Source: Gigaspora margarita
Lineage: Eukaryota > Glomeromycota > Glomeromycetes > Diversisporales > Gigasporaceae
Assembly (NCBI GenBank): GCA_009809945.1
Contig: WTPW01000149.1
Coordinates: 63,606-127,605, forward strand
Length of the DNA stretch: 64,000 nt
Reading direction: 5' to 3'
Each line of letters opens with the position of its first letter. Within the stretch, counting starts at the first letter, position 1. The notes under the pieces were generated by a model. The model did not search any database, was not told the DNA's origin, and was given only the letters and a program-made list of their open reading frames with translations. Of the stretch, positions 46,203-58,142 are shown piece by piece. A program made the translations under genes and the position numbers.

Positions 46203-46701
46203 ATTTCATATTACCTTCTTGTTTAACAAAAAAATTTCAAAGAAACCAAATAAAGTAGAAAATAGCTAAACCTAATAATATCTTAGCTGCTCTGCACCAA
46301 ATTCAACAAAAAATCAGGTATTGTATCAGGAGAGCTTAGAGCTCCAAACATACTGAACAAACTCTAGTCACAAGAAGCAACTCCAATCTAGCAAAGAGAG
46401 ATAAAAGTTAGCCTTTTAGATAAGTTTGATAAAACTAGTACTAAATTCAAATAGTTTATTAACCAAGTTTGACTTGTTATATCCAGATACAACAATATCA
46501 GACCTAGACAATCTGACTCAAGTAGGCTCATTAGAAGTTTGATAACTAACCCAGCCCCTGTATAGTTTGCACCACTTCTTGAAACTAAGGCTATTGTGCA
46601 CAAAAATCTTGAAAAGTTTATTAAAAAGTTTGAGCTACTTTTGGAAAAATGGATAAGGCCAGAAAAGCAGCTAATAAAATTCAGAAACTTACTCAAGTCA
46701 A

Positions 46702-46860
46702 TAAGGATTGGAACTGCCTAAAATTTTTTTAATTATTTAATTGTTTAACTATTTAACTGTTTAATTTAGTTTATATTAAAATAATTTTAACCTACAACTA
46801 ACATAATTCTGCTTGGAAATATAGAGCAATTTTTAAATAGTTAAATTGTTCCAATTTCAA
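46702..46860. mobile_element. hAT-type MITE, 159 bp (family of three)
   Basis: Flanks CAAGTCAA and CAAGACAA (7 of 8). Left end TAAGGATTGGAACTGCC, right end eroded. Same interior as 22751 and 33090. Confidence 0.8.
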
Positions 46861-47129
46861 CAAGACAATAAAGTATCTTCTAGTTATACCTTTGAGTTTT
46901 GGCAGGTTGCTAGTAATCTCGACTTGGAAGGGATAGCATTAATGAATCAGTTTAGAACTGTATCAAAATAATATAAAGAACTTACTGCTTATTAATGTTC
47001 CTCATACCCAAACCTAGGACCCAGACCTGGTCTTGCAAGCTGGGTTAACTTATGATTTTTTGAATCTATCTGGGTTCAGGTCACTAGAAAGACCTGGACC
47101 AATAGTACCCAGACTGATCCAGTTTATAA

Positions 47130-47378
47130 TAGGGTTGGCAAATGACTTTTAAATAATATAAATGACATTGTTACATGGTCATTTGTTACTTTGTCATTTA
47201 AAAGATAATGACAAATGTCAAAAATAGGTTATATTTAAAAATGCAAACATCTTGTGATCATTAAGATTTTGTATCACTTAAGGCAGTTTAGGATTGTTAT
47301 TTTAAATAACAAAAATAACAAATGATCTATGTCATTTGTCATAAAAATTTTAAATAGCATTGTCATTTGCTATTCCTG
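47130..47378. mobile_element. hAT-type MITE, 249 bp
   Basis: Perfect duplications GTTTATAA at 47122-47129 and 47379-47386. Ends TAGGGTTGGCAAATGAC and, reversed, CAGGAATAGCAAATGAC. TGACAAATGACA-type words repeat inside. Confidence 0.88.
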
Positions 47379-47682
47379 GTTTATAAAAAAATGATTTTTT
47401 ATAACAATCTGCACATTAACAGTAAAATTGCATGAAGAAATTTTTTATAGCACAAATTGTATAAGAAATAGTTTTTATAGCATATAAGAAACATTGATTT
47501 CTTTACTTTACAGATTTTTTTTATGTGAATTGGTATACTATGTTAGGGAAGTGCAATAAATTACCTAATTAGAGTTTACATAGGCCTGACCCCCCTCCCC
47601 CTGTGATAAGACTATTGACCAATCAAATTTTATCTTTTATAATATTAAAAAAATTCAAAAATGGTTTGACCCCATATTCAAT

Positions 47683-48015
47683 AATAGTTGCTACATAGTA
47701 AAGTCAAAATTTTACTTTGTGAATTGATTAAAGTTGCTTAAGTAAACTTGTTTAGAAGGTCAATACATTTACATTAAAATTTTATTATTCTTGGAGAAAT
47801 TTTTATTATTTGACTTTTTGATTTTTATATTTGATAAAAAAATTAAAATTTTTAAAAAAATACATTTGATGAACATAAAAATTAAAAGTTAAAGAATAAA
47901 AACTTCTTTATTTTTAATAAAAATTTTAGAGTATGTGTATTTTAATATTTCAATCAAGTTTATTTAATCATTAATTATCAATTAACATAGTAAAAGTTAG
48001 ACTTTACTATGTAGC
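47683..48015. mobile_element. Foldback MITE (AGTTGCTACATAGTAAAGTC), copy 1
   Basis: Left arm AGTTGCTACATAGTAAAGTC, right arm GACTTTACTATGTAGCAACT, continuing inward with TTTACTTAAGCA-like arms. A second copy is at 49516-49856. Confidence 0.7.
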
Positions 48016-48234
48016 AACTTTTTGCAAATTTTTATTATAATAAATATTTCAATATTATTGGCTATTTTACTATATATATATAGGACATGATAAGTGGGCC
48101 CACTCCTCTTCTAAAAAAACATATAATTTACTGCACTTTCCTAAACAATTTTTATAAAGCCAGAGTGATTTTTTTTCTTTTTTTCTATTATACTGAAACT
48201 TATTGGCCATCTGTCTTTCATAAGAACATTAATT

Positions 48235-48860
48235 AATATCATTGCTGATGCTGAAGCTATGAGGTCTCAATTGGAAACTATAAGCCCTGCTAAAATTCAT
48301 ATATACTCTATAAATATGAAATATATACCCAAACCCTACCCTAATCCTATAAGACAAAAACAAAAAAAGAACATCCAAAAAAAATTTAAAATTTTATATC
48401 AAAATAGATCATAGCTTTAGCATCGGCCATGACAATTAATAGAAAACAATAAAGACAACATCATACTGAGCTCAAGCATGATTCTATATAATGGTATTTA
48501 TGATAAAACTTGCAATGAACTATAATGAATTTTAAATGACAATACTACTCAAGAGCTAACAAATATGACCAGTTTAAATAAATTATTAACTTTGATTAAA
48601 AATACTGCAACTAATAAGTAATTTATTCAAATTTAGTACTGTATTAACTTCATATTATATAGCAATACTAATGTATTTATTTTATAGATTATTTGTATAG
48701 AACCATTTTAAGAAAAAAATTAAAAATAAAAAATGAATTAATTGTATTGGCCACTGTATTTGATCATTGTGGTATTAGTTTAAAAATCTGTAAGAATGAA
48801 TCAACTTCAAGCTTCTAAAAACATCTTATTTGCCTATATAAAAACAAAGTACCAGAATTG
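48235..48860 (+). pseudogene. Possible transposase remnant
   Basis: Short open stretches read ADAEAMRSQLETISPAKI (about 48250) and NELIVLATVFDHCGISLKIC (about 48735-48795). The second resembles the segment before the C-terminal dimerisation region of hAT transposases (LxxLLDPRxK). Stops break every frame. Weak evidence; it may be chance. Confidence 0.25.
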
Positions 48861-49379
48861 AAAAGATCGAATGAACCAAATACAGACTATTACAAAATGT
48901 ATTTATTTTAGATATGCTTAAAAGCAAAGCTGTAAATTAAAAAAATAAGTACATATAGTATATCTTGTAATATTTTTGAAACATATTATGGCATAAATTG
49001 TTAGGCTATAGGTCAAGATCATGAACTCTTTGATTTAAAAAATTTATTAACCTTATTAAATAATAAATTATTAATCATAACCAGTTATTTCACATAATTA
49101 AAAATGATAGCTTTAGAGAAACATTCACATATTTGGAACTCCAAGCAATAGGTATTTATTTATTTTATTTTAATTTTTATTTTATATAATTTGTTTTTTT
49201 AGCACTACCATCAGATATAATAAAAAAGCACATAACTAAAATTTTGAAGAAGAAATAAATGACTTCAAAAAGACTATAAGAAGTTTCTAGATATATAGTA
49301 TTCACAATTAACATTTGGACAACCAATAATAATGACAAAATATTCATGTTAGTTACCATTAGAGGTCTTAGCTGAGTCA

Positions 49380-50020
49380 GGTCTGACTTAACCCAACATG
49401 GGTCTGACCCAATCCAGGTCAGGTCAGGTCAGATCAAATGCAGATTGGATCAGATCCAGGTCAGAGAAAACCCAGGTTGGGTAAGATATGGGTCAGATTA
49501 TATTCAATGATTGCAAGTAGTCACTACATAGTAAAGTCAAACTTTTATTTTGTAAATCAATAAATCTCTTAAGTAAACTTGTTTGAAAGAACAAAATGCA
49601 TAAATTCTAAAATTTTTATCCAAATTGGAGAACTTTTTATTATTTGATATTTAATTTTTATGTTCATTGAACATTATTTTTAAAAAGATTCTAATTTTTT
49701 CATTGAATATAAAAATTAAAAGTCAAATAATAATATTTTTTCCAATTTGGATGAAAATTTCAGTGTATATGCATTTAATCTCCCAAACAAGTTTACTTAA
49801 GCATGCATTATCAATTATCTAGTAAAATTTCAACTTTACTATATAGCAACTATTATAGACTGGGTTCAATCTGGGTTGGGTTGGATTGGGTCAGACCTGG
49901 GTTGGGTTTGACAAGAGGCAGATCAGACCTAGGTCAGGTTTGACATGAGGTGGGTCAGACTTAGGTCAGGTTTTGACCCAAGTGGGTCTAACCTGAGACA
50001 GGTTCAAACCCAACCCAACC
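49380..50020. repeat. GGTCAGGT/GGGTTGGG repeat block, split by a MITE
   Basis: CAGGTCAGGTCAGATCAAAT and GGTTGGGTTGGATTGGGTCA repeat on both sides of the foldback at 49516-49856. The two halves belonged to one element of several hundred bases; its exact ends were not resolved. Confidence 0.55.
49516..49856. mobile_element. Foldback MITE (AGTTGCTACATAGTAAAGTC), copy 2
   Basis: Left arm AGTCACTACATAGTAAAGTC, right arm ACTTTACTATATAGCAACT. Nested in the GGTCAGGT block. Confidence 0.65.
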
Positions 50021-50517
50021 TAACTAATACTGCCTAGTATATAATACAATTTGCATCATTGATGCATGATGAAACCATTTTGTCAAGCAACTTCAAATTG
50101 ATGCAATAATACATGATAAAACAGTAAGAAAACCTATAATGCATAATGAAACTAATAGTGATGACAAAACTCATAATAAATAACAAACCCTATGATAATT
50201 TGATGAAGCATAAGAATATTATTCATTTCTTTTATAATAGAAATAAATTAGTCCATATAAAGTTAATTTTTTGTTCATTATTATATTTACTAGTTTCTAT
50301 TGTTTTGATATTTCAATCTGATTTTGCTTGATGATTTGCAACAAACACCTGAATATATCTAATAGGTGTTCTATAAATTGGTATGACATAGTATTTTAAT
50401 ATTATGTATAATTTTATGTTTTTTATTTTGGCATAATATGTGGCCCTCAACAAGGTTTTGACTCTTAGCAAGTGTATGAAACTCTCATCAAGTAGATTAA
50501 ATAATTAGCAAGTTATT

Positions 50518-51502
50518 TTTTTTTTTTTTTTTTTCCTTTGGCAAATCTCGCCGTGACTTTATTTGTATAGTTTTATGCATGCTACAGAGCCATACATTGA
50601 TTAATCTACTACTTAAAAATAAAAGCCCGACATCATTCAGTTACTTCTATGAGCACCTAAATGCAATCTACTGCACTAACTCACAGATGAGCTAGAGTTG
50701 GGGTAGTCTGCCTAAAAACCATCGCCAAGAAGGAATTTAACCTTAATGGGCCCAACTATTTGAAAACAAGTTCGAAAAAGAAAATGAAAAAGGAAAAAAA
50801 AGGGAGGTATAAATTGGGGAAGAACTACAAAACCTATACGAAAACCAAAAAATAAAACAAAAAACAAAAAAAGAAAAAAAAGGGAAAAGGCAAAAGAGAT
50901 AAGTAATAAAAATTATATAATACTGCATGATATAAATCACCTAAGTATTATATGTACAAAAACGAAACTATAAGAACATTCTGGAATTTCATTTCTCTGA
51001 TCAACCTACTCCTCTGTCCCACGACACCGTACATGTCGTTCCTGTTTATCAACTCACGTGCCTTCTTCCCGATTAGAATAGGAACAACAGCGCTGATCTT
51101 TTGGAGGGGGTATGCCGAATTTCCCACTTTTTGTCCAAAAATCCAGAAAAAAAAGAACTTCCAGTGAGAATATGGTATTGGGTGTATGATATTTATGTAC
51201 TTGTTACTAAAAATCCTTAAAGAAAGTATTGAAAAACTCATTTTTAAGTTCACCGCCTAGCCAACTATAAGGAACTTTCATCGACGAAAGGAATATTGCC
51301 TTCCACCAGAATTTCTTGTACCAAGGGCACTCTCTGCCTGTTATCTTGCACAACCGACGCTTCTGGCTTGCTTGCCGAATATATAAGGGAGTCCCAGGAG
51401 TATTGCCTGTTGACCTTTATAAGAACCAGTATTATAGTTGCTTCGTCTTTTACTAAAAACTTTTTGTTTTTCTTTTGTTAGAATTTGGAACAAGTGATTG
51501 TC
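50518..51502 (-). pseudogene. Processed retrocopy with poly-A tail, 985 bp
   Basis: Perfect 18-bp duplications AATAATTAGCAAGTTATT at 50500-50517 and 51503-51520 flank it. On the minus strand it ends in about 19 A after an AATAAA signal (50563-50558), the structure of a reverse-transcribed mRNA. Near its 5' end a frame without Met (about 51477-51265) ends PLVQEILVEGNIPFVDESSL and stop, preceded by a hydrophobic ATIILVLIKV; this may be the C-terminus of the source gene, followed by a long 3' UTR. A second frame (51253-50948, 101 codons) is also open. I recognise neither product. CpG is frequent here although the surrounding block lacks it, suggesting a recent arrival. The source gene would be elsewhere in the genome. 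Confidence 0.75.
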
Positions 51503-51519
51503 AATAATTAGCAAGTTAT

Positions 51520-52345
51520 TAAAACCTCAGTACAAATTAAAGATATTGAGTTATAAAATTAACAGGGCATAGGATTAATTTCTATTCATGATTGTCTAAT
51601 GCAATAGTAGTTAAACAAAAAAAATATTTATGTTAAAGTTTGGGTTTGGGTTTAGATAAAGGTTAAAAAGAGCTATAATATAGCAAAATTGCACTAAGAA
51701 AAGTTTTTATTAGGAACATAAAAGTGATTTACTAGTCTAAATTTTATGATAAATAATTTTTTTGCAAAGCAATTATTTGTTTTGATTTCTTTATATTATA
51801 CCTGATCTGGATTTTTAATTGGTTAGCTTATATTAGAAAATTATGTGCATGAAAAATTGATCCTATCCTCTGTTATTGTATAGTTTTAGTTTACAAAAGA
51901 AATAGCAAATATTCATAGCATTAATATTAGTTTTGATAAGTCAAAAAATTATATATTAGAAAAATCCTTGCTGTTTGCTAGACAATAAAAATTATCTGCT
52001 TAGATTCAATATAAAGTTGTGAGAGTTTTGTCAAACATTAGAGGTTTGTTAAGCCTTAGTGGTTTCATTAATTATCAGGGGTTTTGTCAGATAAACTTAG
52101 ATGAAACCTATGTGTTATTGCAAAAATTATTGTGTCAGACATCATTAAACTCAACCCACTAAGATCTCTAGTTACTATACATTATCTAGATGTATCATAG
52201 TCAATAAAATATCTTTACTTGATTTTACTCATATTGTTACCTATAACCACTTCTTTAAAGATAGTAGTATGAAGACTCAATGCTGAACTTGGGGGTCCAT
52301 ATCTGAGGCTTTTATACTTTTTAGTTTTTTTACAAATGTAATGAA
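51520..52345. other. CpG-poor spacer
   Basis: No gene or element recognised. GAGGTTTTGTTAAGCC/TGGTTTCATTAATTATCAGG words at 52030-52090 repeat weakly. Confidence 0.45.
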
Positions 52346-52348
52346 CTA

Positions 52349-52534
52349 CTGTTAGCCCTCCCCAAACTGATCCTGTCAAAATCGATAACCTGTCAAATCT
52401 AATAAAAACTTAATCTACTAAGTTGGTACGTGATATATAAATCTAATAGTTTATAATGTTTTCAAATCTGATAACCTTCCAAAACTGATACAAAACCTGT
52501 TTACTATGCATACCGGTTTGGGGAGGGCTAACAG
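52349..52534. mobile_element. Mariner-type MITE, 186 bp
   Basis: TA, CTGTTAGCCCTCCCCAAACT on the left, the complement ending GGGGAGGGCTAACAG, then TA. Interior shared with 16669 and 53860. Confidence 0.85.
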
Positions 52535-53859
52535 TATATCTATTACATATGCATTATATGCTATATCTACTGCTAATTAAATATATAGTATATATAATCG
52601 AAATGTAATATATGAAATAAATAATATATGTATAATAAATAAAATATATAATAAATATGCTACAATGATGACATGTTGTATAAATGCCATATATACACGT
52701 TTTCCATATAGCAATCGCCTAGCCAATCAGATTGCAGATTCTATACTTGATTAGTAATTGGTTCTGATATTAGCAACTAGTAGTTGTACAAAAATAATCT
52801 ATAGCTTATTAGGACTGTCTTGATGAGTTGATTCGAATAGTGGTTGTTTCATCAAATTCCAATCACTGGATCAAGAGTTATGCCCATTATTGTATATTTT
52901 CATAGATTAACAATATAGATAGGCAATATATGGGTGCTAAAATAACTAGTGCTATAGAAACTGCTTTGATTAATGGAAATTATTTCTAAAATAATAGCAA
53001 TTACATGTAATAATACAACTTCTAATAATAGATTTTTACAAGACTTTTATAACTCTATTTTATTAGCTAGTATTCAATTTGATAATAAACAACAATCAGT
53101 ATAGTGCTTTGCTTATATTATAAACCTTGTAGTACAAAGTATTTTTAATAATATAAAAAGGAATTAGAAATAGTTGTTACTTTATTTATTTGTATTTTTT
53201 TTGACAAATAAATATATTTGGCAAAATTAATTTTTTTTAGTTATATGCATTAATTAAAGATATTAGAGAATCAAAGATATGTTATAAAAAGTTAAAAATA
53301 TTGTATCCAATACTTGATGTTTCTACTTGTGGAACTCTACTTATAAAATGTGCACTTGTGCAGTAGTATTATGAGTCATACTAGATGCTAACTCTTGTGC
53401 TAATCTGAATTTATACTAATATGTACTTGCTAAGAAAGTTTAAAAAAAATTGAACTACTTGTTCAATTTTAGTACTATTTAATAAAGGTTAATATCAACT
53501 TAGTCTACTTTTTCTTTTTTTTTTAAAAAAAAACTCTTAACATTTTGTTTAATTTAGCAATAGTTGAGATATCAAACAAGAATATTCAACTTTGTCAATA
53601 GTTATTTCTCTCTATTATTTGTTAGTTAAAACACTTAATAAGGCTAGAAAAAGGAAAACATTCTACAATAGCTTACCCAAGAATGTGAGGCAGCAACTAA
53701 AAAGCTTTTAGAATATTGTTAAAAATTAAATATACTAAATGTTGCTGCAGTAATATTAGATCCACAGCTTGAACTTGGGTATTTTAAACTCTTAAATAGC
53801 AATTACAACATATAAATCAAATTAATGATATATAAGTTAGTAGTACAAATTATATAATA

Positions 53860-54035
53860 CAGTTGAACCTCCCAAACCAGTATGCATAGTGGACAAGTTT
53901 TGTATCAGTATTGAGAGGTTATCAGATTTGAAATTATTATAAACTATATAGATTCATATAACAGAAATGGACTTGGTGGATTAATTTTTTATCAGTTATC
54001 AGTTTTGACAGGATCAGTTTTGGAAGGTTCAACTG
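53860..54035. mobile_element. Mariner-type MITE inside the hAT pseudogene
   Basis: TA, CAGTTGAACCTCCCAAACC, right end GGAAGGTTCAACTG, TA. 176 bases. Confidence 0.85.
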
Positions 54036-54099
54036 TATATTATAAAAATTAACAACTAAGATCATTTTTTAGTATTACAAACAAATATAAGAATGACTA

Positions 54100-54414
54100 C
54101 TGTATGTGTCCAAAAATAAGCTACCTTTTTTGGACAAAAAATTAACAAAAAATTGTGGAGTAGCTTATTTTCAAATTTTTTTAATTTTTTAAAAATTAAA
54201 AATGTGCTAATTAAAAGTTGTCCAAACATTACTAAATTTTTATTATAAGTGTATTTTGATGTTCTGAACAAATTACTTAATAGCACTTTTGAGATATACT
54301 TAGTAAAATTTAGACTTTTATATATAGCAACTGCTAACAAATTTTTTAAGATTTTTGAAAAAAATCAAAGAGGTAACTTATTTTAGGTAGTAGCTTATTT
54401 TAAAACATATAGAG
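54100..54414. mobile_element. Mariner-type MITE (AAAATAAGCTACC) inside the hAT pseudogene
   Basis: TA, CTGTATGTGTCCAAAAATAA, right end GCTTATTTTAAAACATATAG plus AG, TA. AATAAGCTACC is inverted at the far end. Confidence 0.7.
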
Positions 54415-54769
54415 TACACACCTGTTTCTAGTCAAGATATAACTTATACACCCAAAGAACTATCTAATATAATGGCACAAATGTACAAATAATTATGTGT
54501 AAAACAACAAAGTAAATTAGATACATATTTACTAGTACTATAAGCAAGTGGAAACAGTGATATTTTAGAGTAGTAGTGAAATAATAAATCATGTTATCCA
54601 AATCTTGCAAAATTTGCTTGTGATATTCTTTCAATACTGGCAACAAGTGTTCTAAGTAAACAGATGTTTAGTTTAAGTAGAAATATGGTTACTGATAAGT
54701 GAAACCAATTAGATTGTAAAATAGTTCAAGAAGCTATATATTTGAAATCATAGTAAAGAGAACTAGATA

Positions 54770-57215
54770 GCTAAACATAATAGAAGCAATTTTTTTAAAA
54801 ACCAGATAAATTTGAAATATTAGAGTTAAAAAATTTGCAACCTGTTAGATGAAATAAAATTTTGCAATTCATAATGAAATTAAATGCATTTTGCTTAGTA
54901 AACTTTTCTATTTTTATGTAAGCAAGGTATACTTATATAATTTTATAAAGAGAGAATTTATACAACACATATGTGATGTCGTTGCATCTGTTGCAAATCA
55001 TAAAATCAAGTATAATATAAATCAAAACAACTAAAACAACCCATTTTTTGTTGGTTAGAGTTAGAGTAAGCTAAGAGTAGTGTTTAGACAAAGAAAGGAG
55101 TATTTTATAGTAAAATTTTGCAAAAATTTTTTTAGTTAAAACTCGAAGAGTAGTTTCATATACTAAACTTTGAATTATGGCCAATTTTGACTAAACGAAC
55201 AGTTTGTTTTGAAATTTTCTGATCATGCTACATTACACATAATTAAATTTTGATTGGTCAATTATGTAAAAGCAATATATAAGTTATATCGCACTATGTG
55301 ATGAATAAATGTACTCTTTTATAAATATTTTTTAAAAAATTTAAAATTTTTAAAATATATATAATTTTTTATACTGAACAAATTTTGCTTAGTAATTAAG
55401 TTTAGTTTACTTAATAAAAAATTAAGTTTTATATATACTAAAAATTAAAATTTATATTTATATTAAAACTATAATAAAAACTAGTAAATTGCACAAATAA
55501 AAAAATCTAAAAAATTTTTAAAATTAATTAATTCAAAATGTACTGTATAGAATTTTACAAATATTTTTTATTTAAAAGCTTTGATTTAAGTAATATTTTG
55601 TATAATTTTTAGCTTTAATTCTTGTTTATTTAACTCATAATAAATTTTCAAAATGTGTCCATAATAATATAGTAGGTCACTGTAAGCAGACAATCAATTT
55701 AATATTACTAGAATATCTAAAACTATCCAAATATGAACACTAATCAATACTAAACTATGCAAATTCTCAAGACTCAACTCTAAAGTAGCTTGCAGAAAGA
55801 AGTGTATAGTTGAATTGGTCTGAGTATTAAGGTTGGGGTTTCAAGGTGGCAATCTGGCTCTAAGATAAGTATATATTTTATTACTAGGTTGTAGTGTTCT
55901 TTTGTTTAGTGTTTTAATAATACTAATCCACTAATTTTCTATTTATTGGGCTCAATTAGTTGAGTTTGATCATTAAAGATTAATGATAAATTAAGAGATA
56001 ACTACTGATACAGCATTATCAACACAGCTAATGACCAGCACTACTTTAATGACATAGCATTGCCAGTATATTTAGGTTTAGTATTAGAATATAGCAAAAT
56101 TAGGACATGTTTCTGTGTTTGGTAGTAGGGTTAAAATTAATTCAACAATGAAATTTTATGGAGTAAGATTGATAAATGAGGTAATTAGTTTTTTATCAAA
56201 GAGATTTTATATAAAAGGGTACTAATTTTTAATTAATACTTTCTTTTTCACTATTCTCTACTATGAATAGGTTTTTCTTTATTATTACAATATTACAATG
56301 AATTGTAACTACTATTAATGAGGGGACTAATTACCTAAGAACTAACTTCTACTATATATGGCTTTGAAGTTTTTAGAATTCCAATGAGTTAATTTTATTG
56401 CAGGTAGAATTGAGTATTTATATACCTTTCTTTTATATAGCAAATAAATTTTCTAAAATTTAACTAATTCTTTCTATTTCTTACAAAATTTATTTCATTT
56501 CTTTTCTTTTAATCATTTTATCGATCTATGTTATTTTCAAAATTTAACTAATTTATTGAATCTACCCTTGTTATAAAATTTTTGAAATTTATGAAATTTA
56601 CAAAAATTGTAAAATTTTAAGAATTGTGCTATGCCAATTGTGAAATCTTTCAATTATAGTAGAGCACAAGATTTAAATTATGATTTGAACTTAACAAAAT
56701 AGATATTATTGCATTGCATTAATATGCTATGTTATTTATTTTTTAACTTGTAATTCATGGCTTTAGATTTTATCAAATTATCCAACAAATTGTACCAGGA
56801 ACAGAGTTTTCTGTAAGTGAAAATGGAGAGTATGGTTTACCAAAATGTTCAAGGATTGTGTCCACAAAATCTTGCATTTGGTTGGTTGTCACAGTTGGCT
56901 ATGATTTCTAAATATATAAACTTGGATAATTTCAGATTTGTTTTTAATTGAATAAGCCATTTAAAGTGTTACCATTGTGACTAAATCGTGGTAAATTTTA
57001 GTTGCTTAGCCACTTGTGTGCAACATTTTTGCATTAAATGATTGGTGTTATGAAAGGTTTGACCAGCATAAGCATAGTCAATGTGTGATCATGTCACATT
57101 TTGCGCAATCATTTGTTAATTAGTGATTAATGTTTCTATTTGCATTAACGTGTATTAACTATGATTACATTAACATAGCGAAAAGTTGATCAATATTTTT
57201 GTTTATAATAATAAA
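54770..57215. other. CpG-poor AT-rich block, nothing assigned
   Basis: No gene found. Around 55000-55280 words such as CAACTAAAACAACCCATTTT resemble the interior of the MULE-like elements at 59473 and 60722, so a decayed member may be present. Long A/T-only tracts at 55320-55640. Confidence 0.45.
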
Positions 57216-57225
57216 GCAATAAATG

Positions 57226-58142
57226 TAGGGATGCATCAGTCCTGAAAAAGACCAGTCCAGAACTGGTCCCAGACTGGGACCGATAAGGACCGTGGGACTA
57301 AGGATAGGAATTGGTTAAAAATTTTTAGTCGATTAGTCAGTTGACTAAAACTGTTAGTCGTCGAATGACTAAAAATTGACTAATCGATTAATCGACTAAT
57401 CGGTTAGTCGACTAATCGACTAATCAATTAGTCAACTAATCGATTAGTCAACTAATCGCGTAGTCGCTAATCGACTAATCGATTAGTTGACTAATTGACT
57501 AGTCAATTAGTCAATTTGTCGACTAATCGACTAATCGACTAGTTGATTAGTCAATTAGTCGATTAATCGATTAGTTGAATAATTGGCTAGTCATAAATAT
57601 GCAAAAAAAATGAATACCAGGAATATAGCAATGAAAATATGAATAGATAATTAATCTTATCGACTAATTGATTAGTTGACTAATTGATTAGTCGACTAAT
57701 CAACTAATCGACTAGTCGACTAATCGACTAATCGACTAATCGACTAATCGATTAATCGACTAATCGACTAATCGACTAATTGATCGACTGCTATAAAAAA
57801 ATTTAGTTGATTAGTTGACTAATCGTTGACTAATCGACTAATGACTATATGATTCCTATCCTTACGTGGGACCATTAAAGGACCAGTCCTTGTAAACATA
57901 ACTGTAATGTTCATATCACCCAATTAAATTTCTTGATCAGGTGTAACATAGATCATATGATGTTGTTTACATCTGGCAGTAAATAATTATGTCATTTTTG
58001 GCCAATAAAATCTTATGCATTAAGATTGACGTAATCATTAAAGGACCATTATAGGACTGAAGAACCAGACTGGACCAGGACTGTAAACACTATGATAATG
58101 GTCCTCTTAGGGACCAGACTGGACCAGACTGATGCAACCCTA
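57226..58142. mobile_element. hAT-type element, 917 bp (outer)
   Basis: Perfect duplications AATAAATG at 57218-57225 and 58143-58150. Ends TAGGGATGCATCAGTCC and, reversed, TAGGGTTGCATCAGTC. Subterminal GGACCAGTCC-type words lie at both sides. The insertion at 57299-57864 interrupts it, leaving about 350 bases of its own. Confidence 0.92.
57299..57864. mobile_element. hAT-type element nested in a hAT element
   Basis: Perfect duplications CGTGGGAC at 57291-57298 and 57865-57872. Ends TAAGGATAGGAAT are exact inverted repeats. The interior is almost entirely a tandem, self-complementary GACTAATCGACTAATC array of several dozen 8-base units, interrupted at 57597-57655 by unrelated AT sequence. Confidence 0.92.

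Larger units (their letters stand above)
52900..54760 (+). pseudogene. hAT transposase pseudogene
   Basis: Broken + strand frames preserve landmarks of hAT transposases in order. Near 52990-53160: KIIAITCNNTTSNNRFLQDF, an in-frame stop, then CFAYIINLVVQSIF, matching the ITxDNASNN and RCxAHxxNLxVQ motifs of the RNase-H-like core. Near 53690-53800: AATKKLLEYC, stop, NILNVAAVILDPQLELGYFK, the LDPRxKxxYF segment. Near 54580-54750: YPNLAKFACDILSILATSVL and SKQMFSLSRNMVTDK, the C-terminal dimerisation domain, ending IVQEAIYLKS. Premature stops and shifts are common and two mariner-type MITEs are inserted, so it is dead. Upstream, YMGAKITSAIETALINGNYF near 52930 may belong to it. Its relation to the hAT MITEs here is plausible but unproven. 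Confidence 0.75.
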
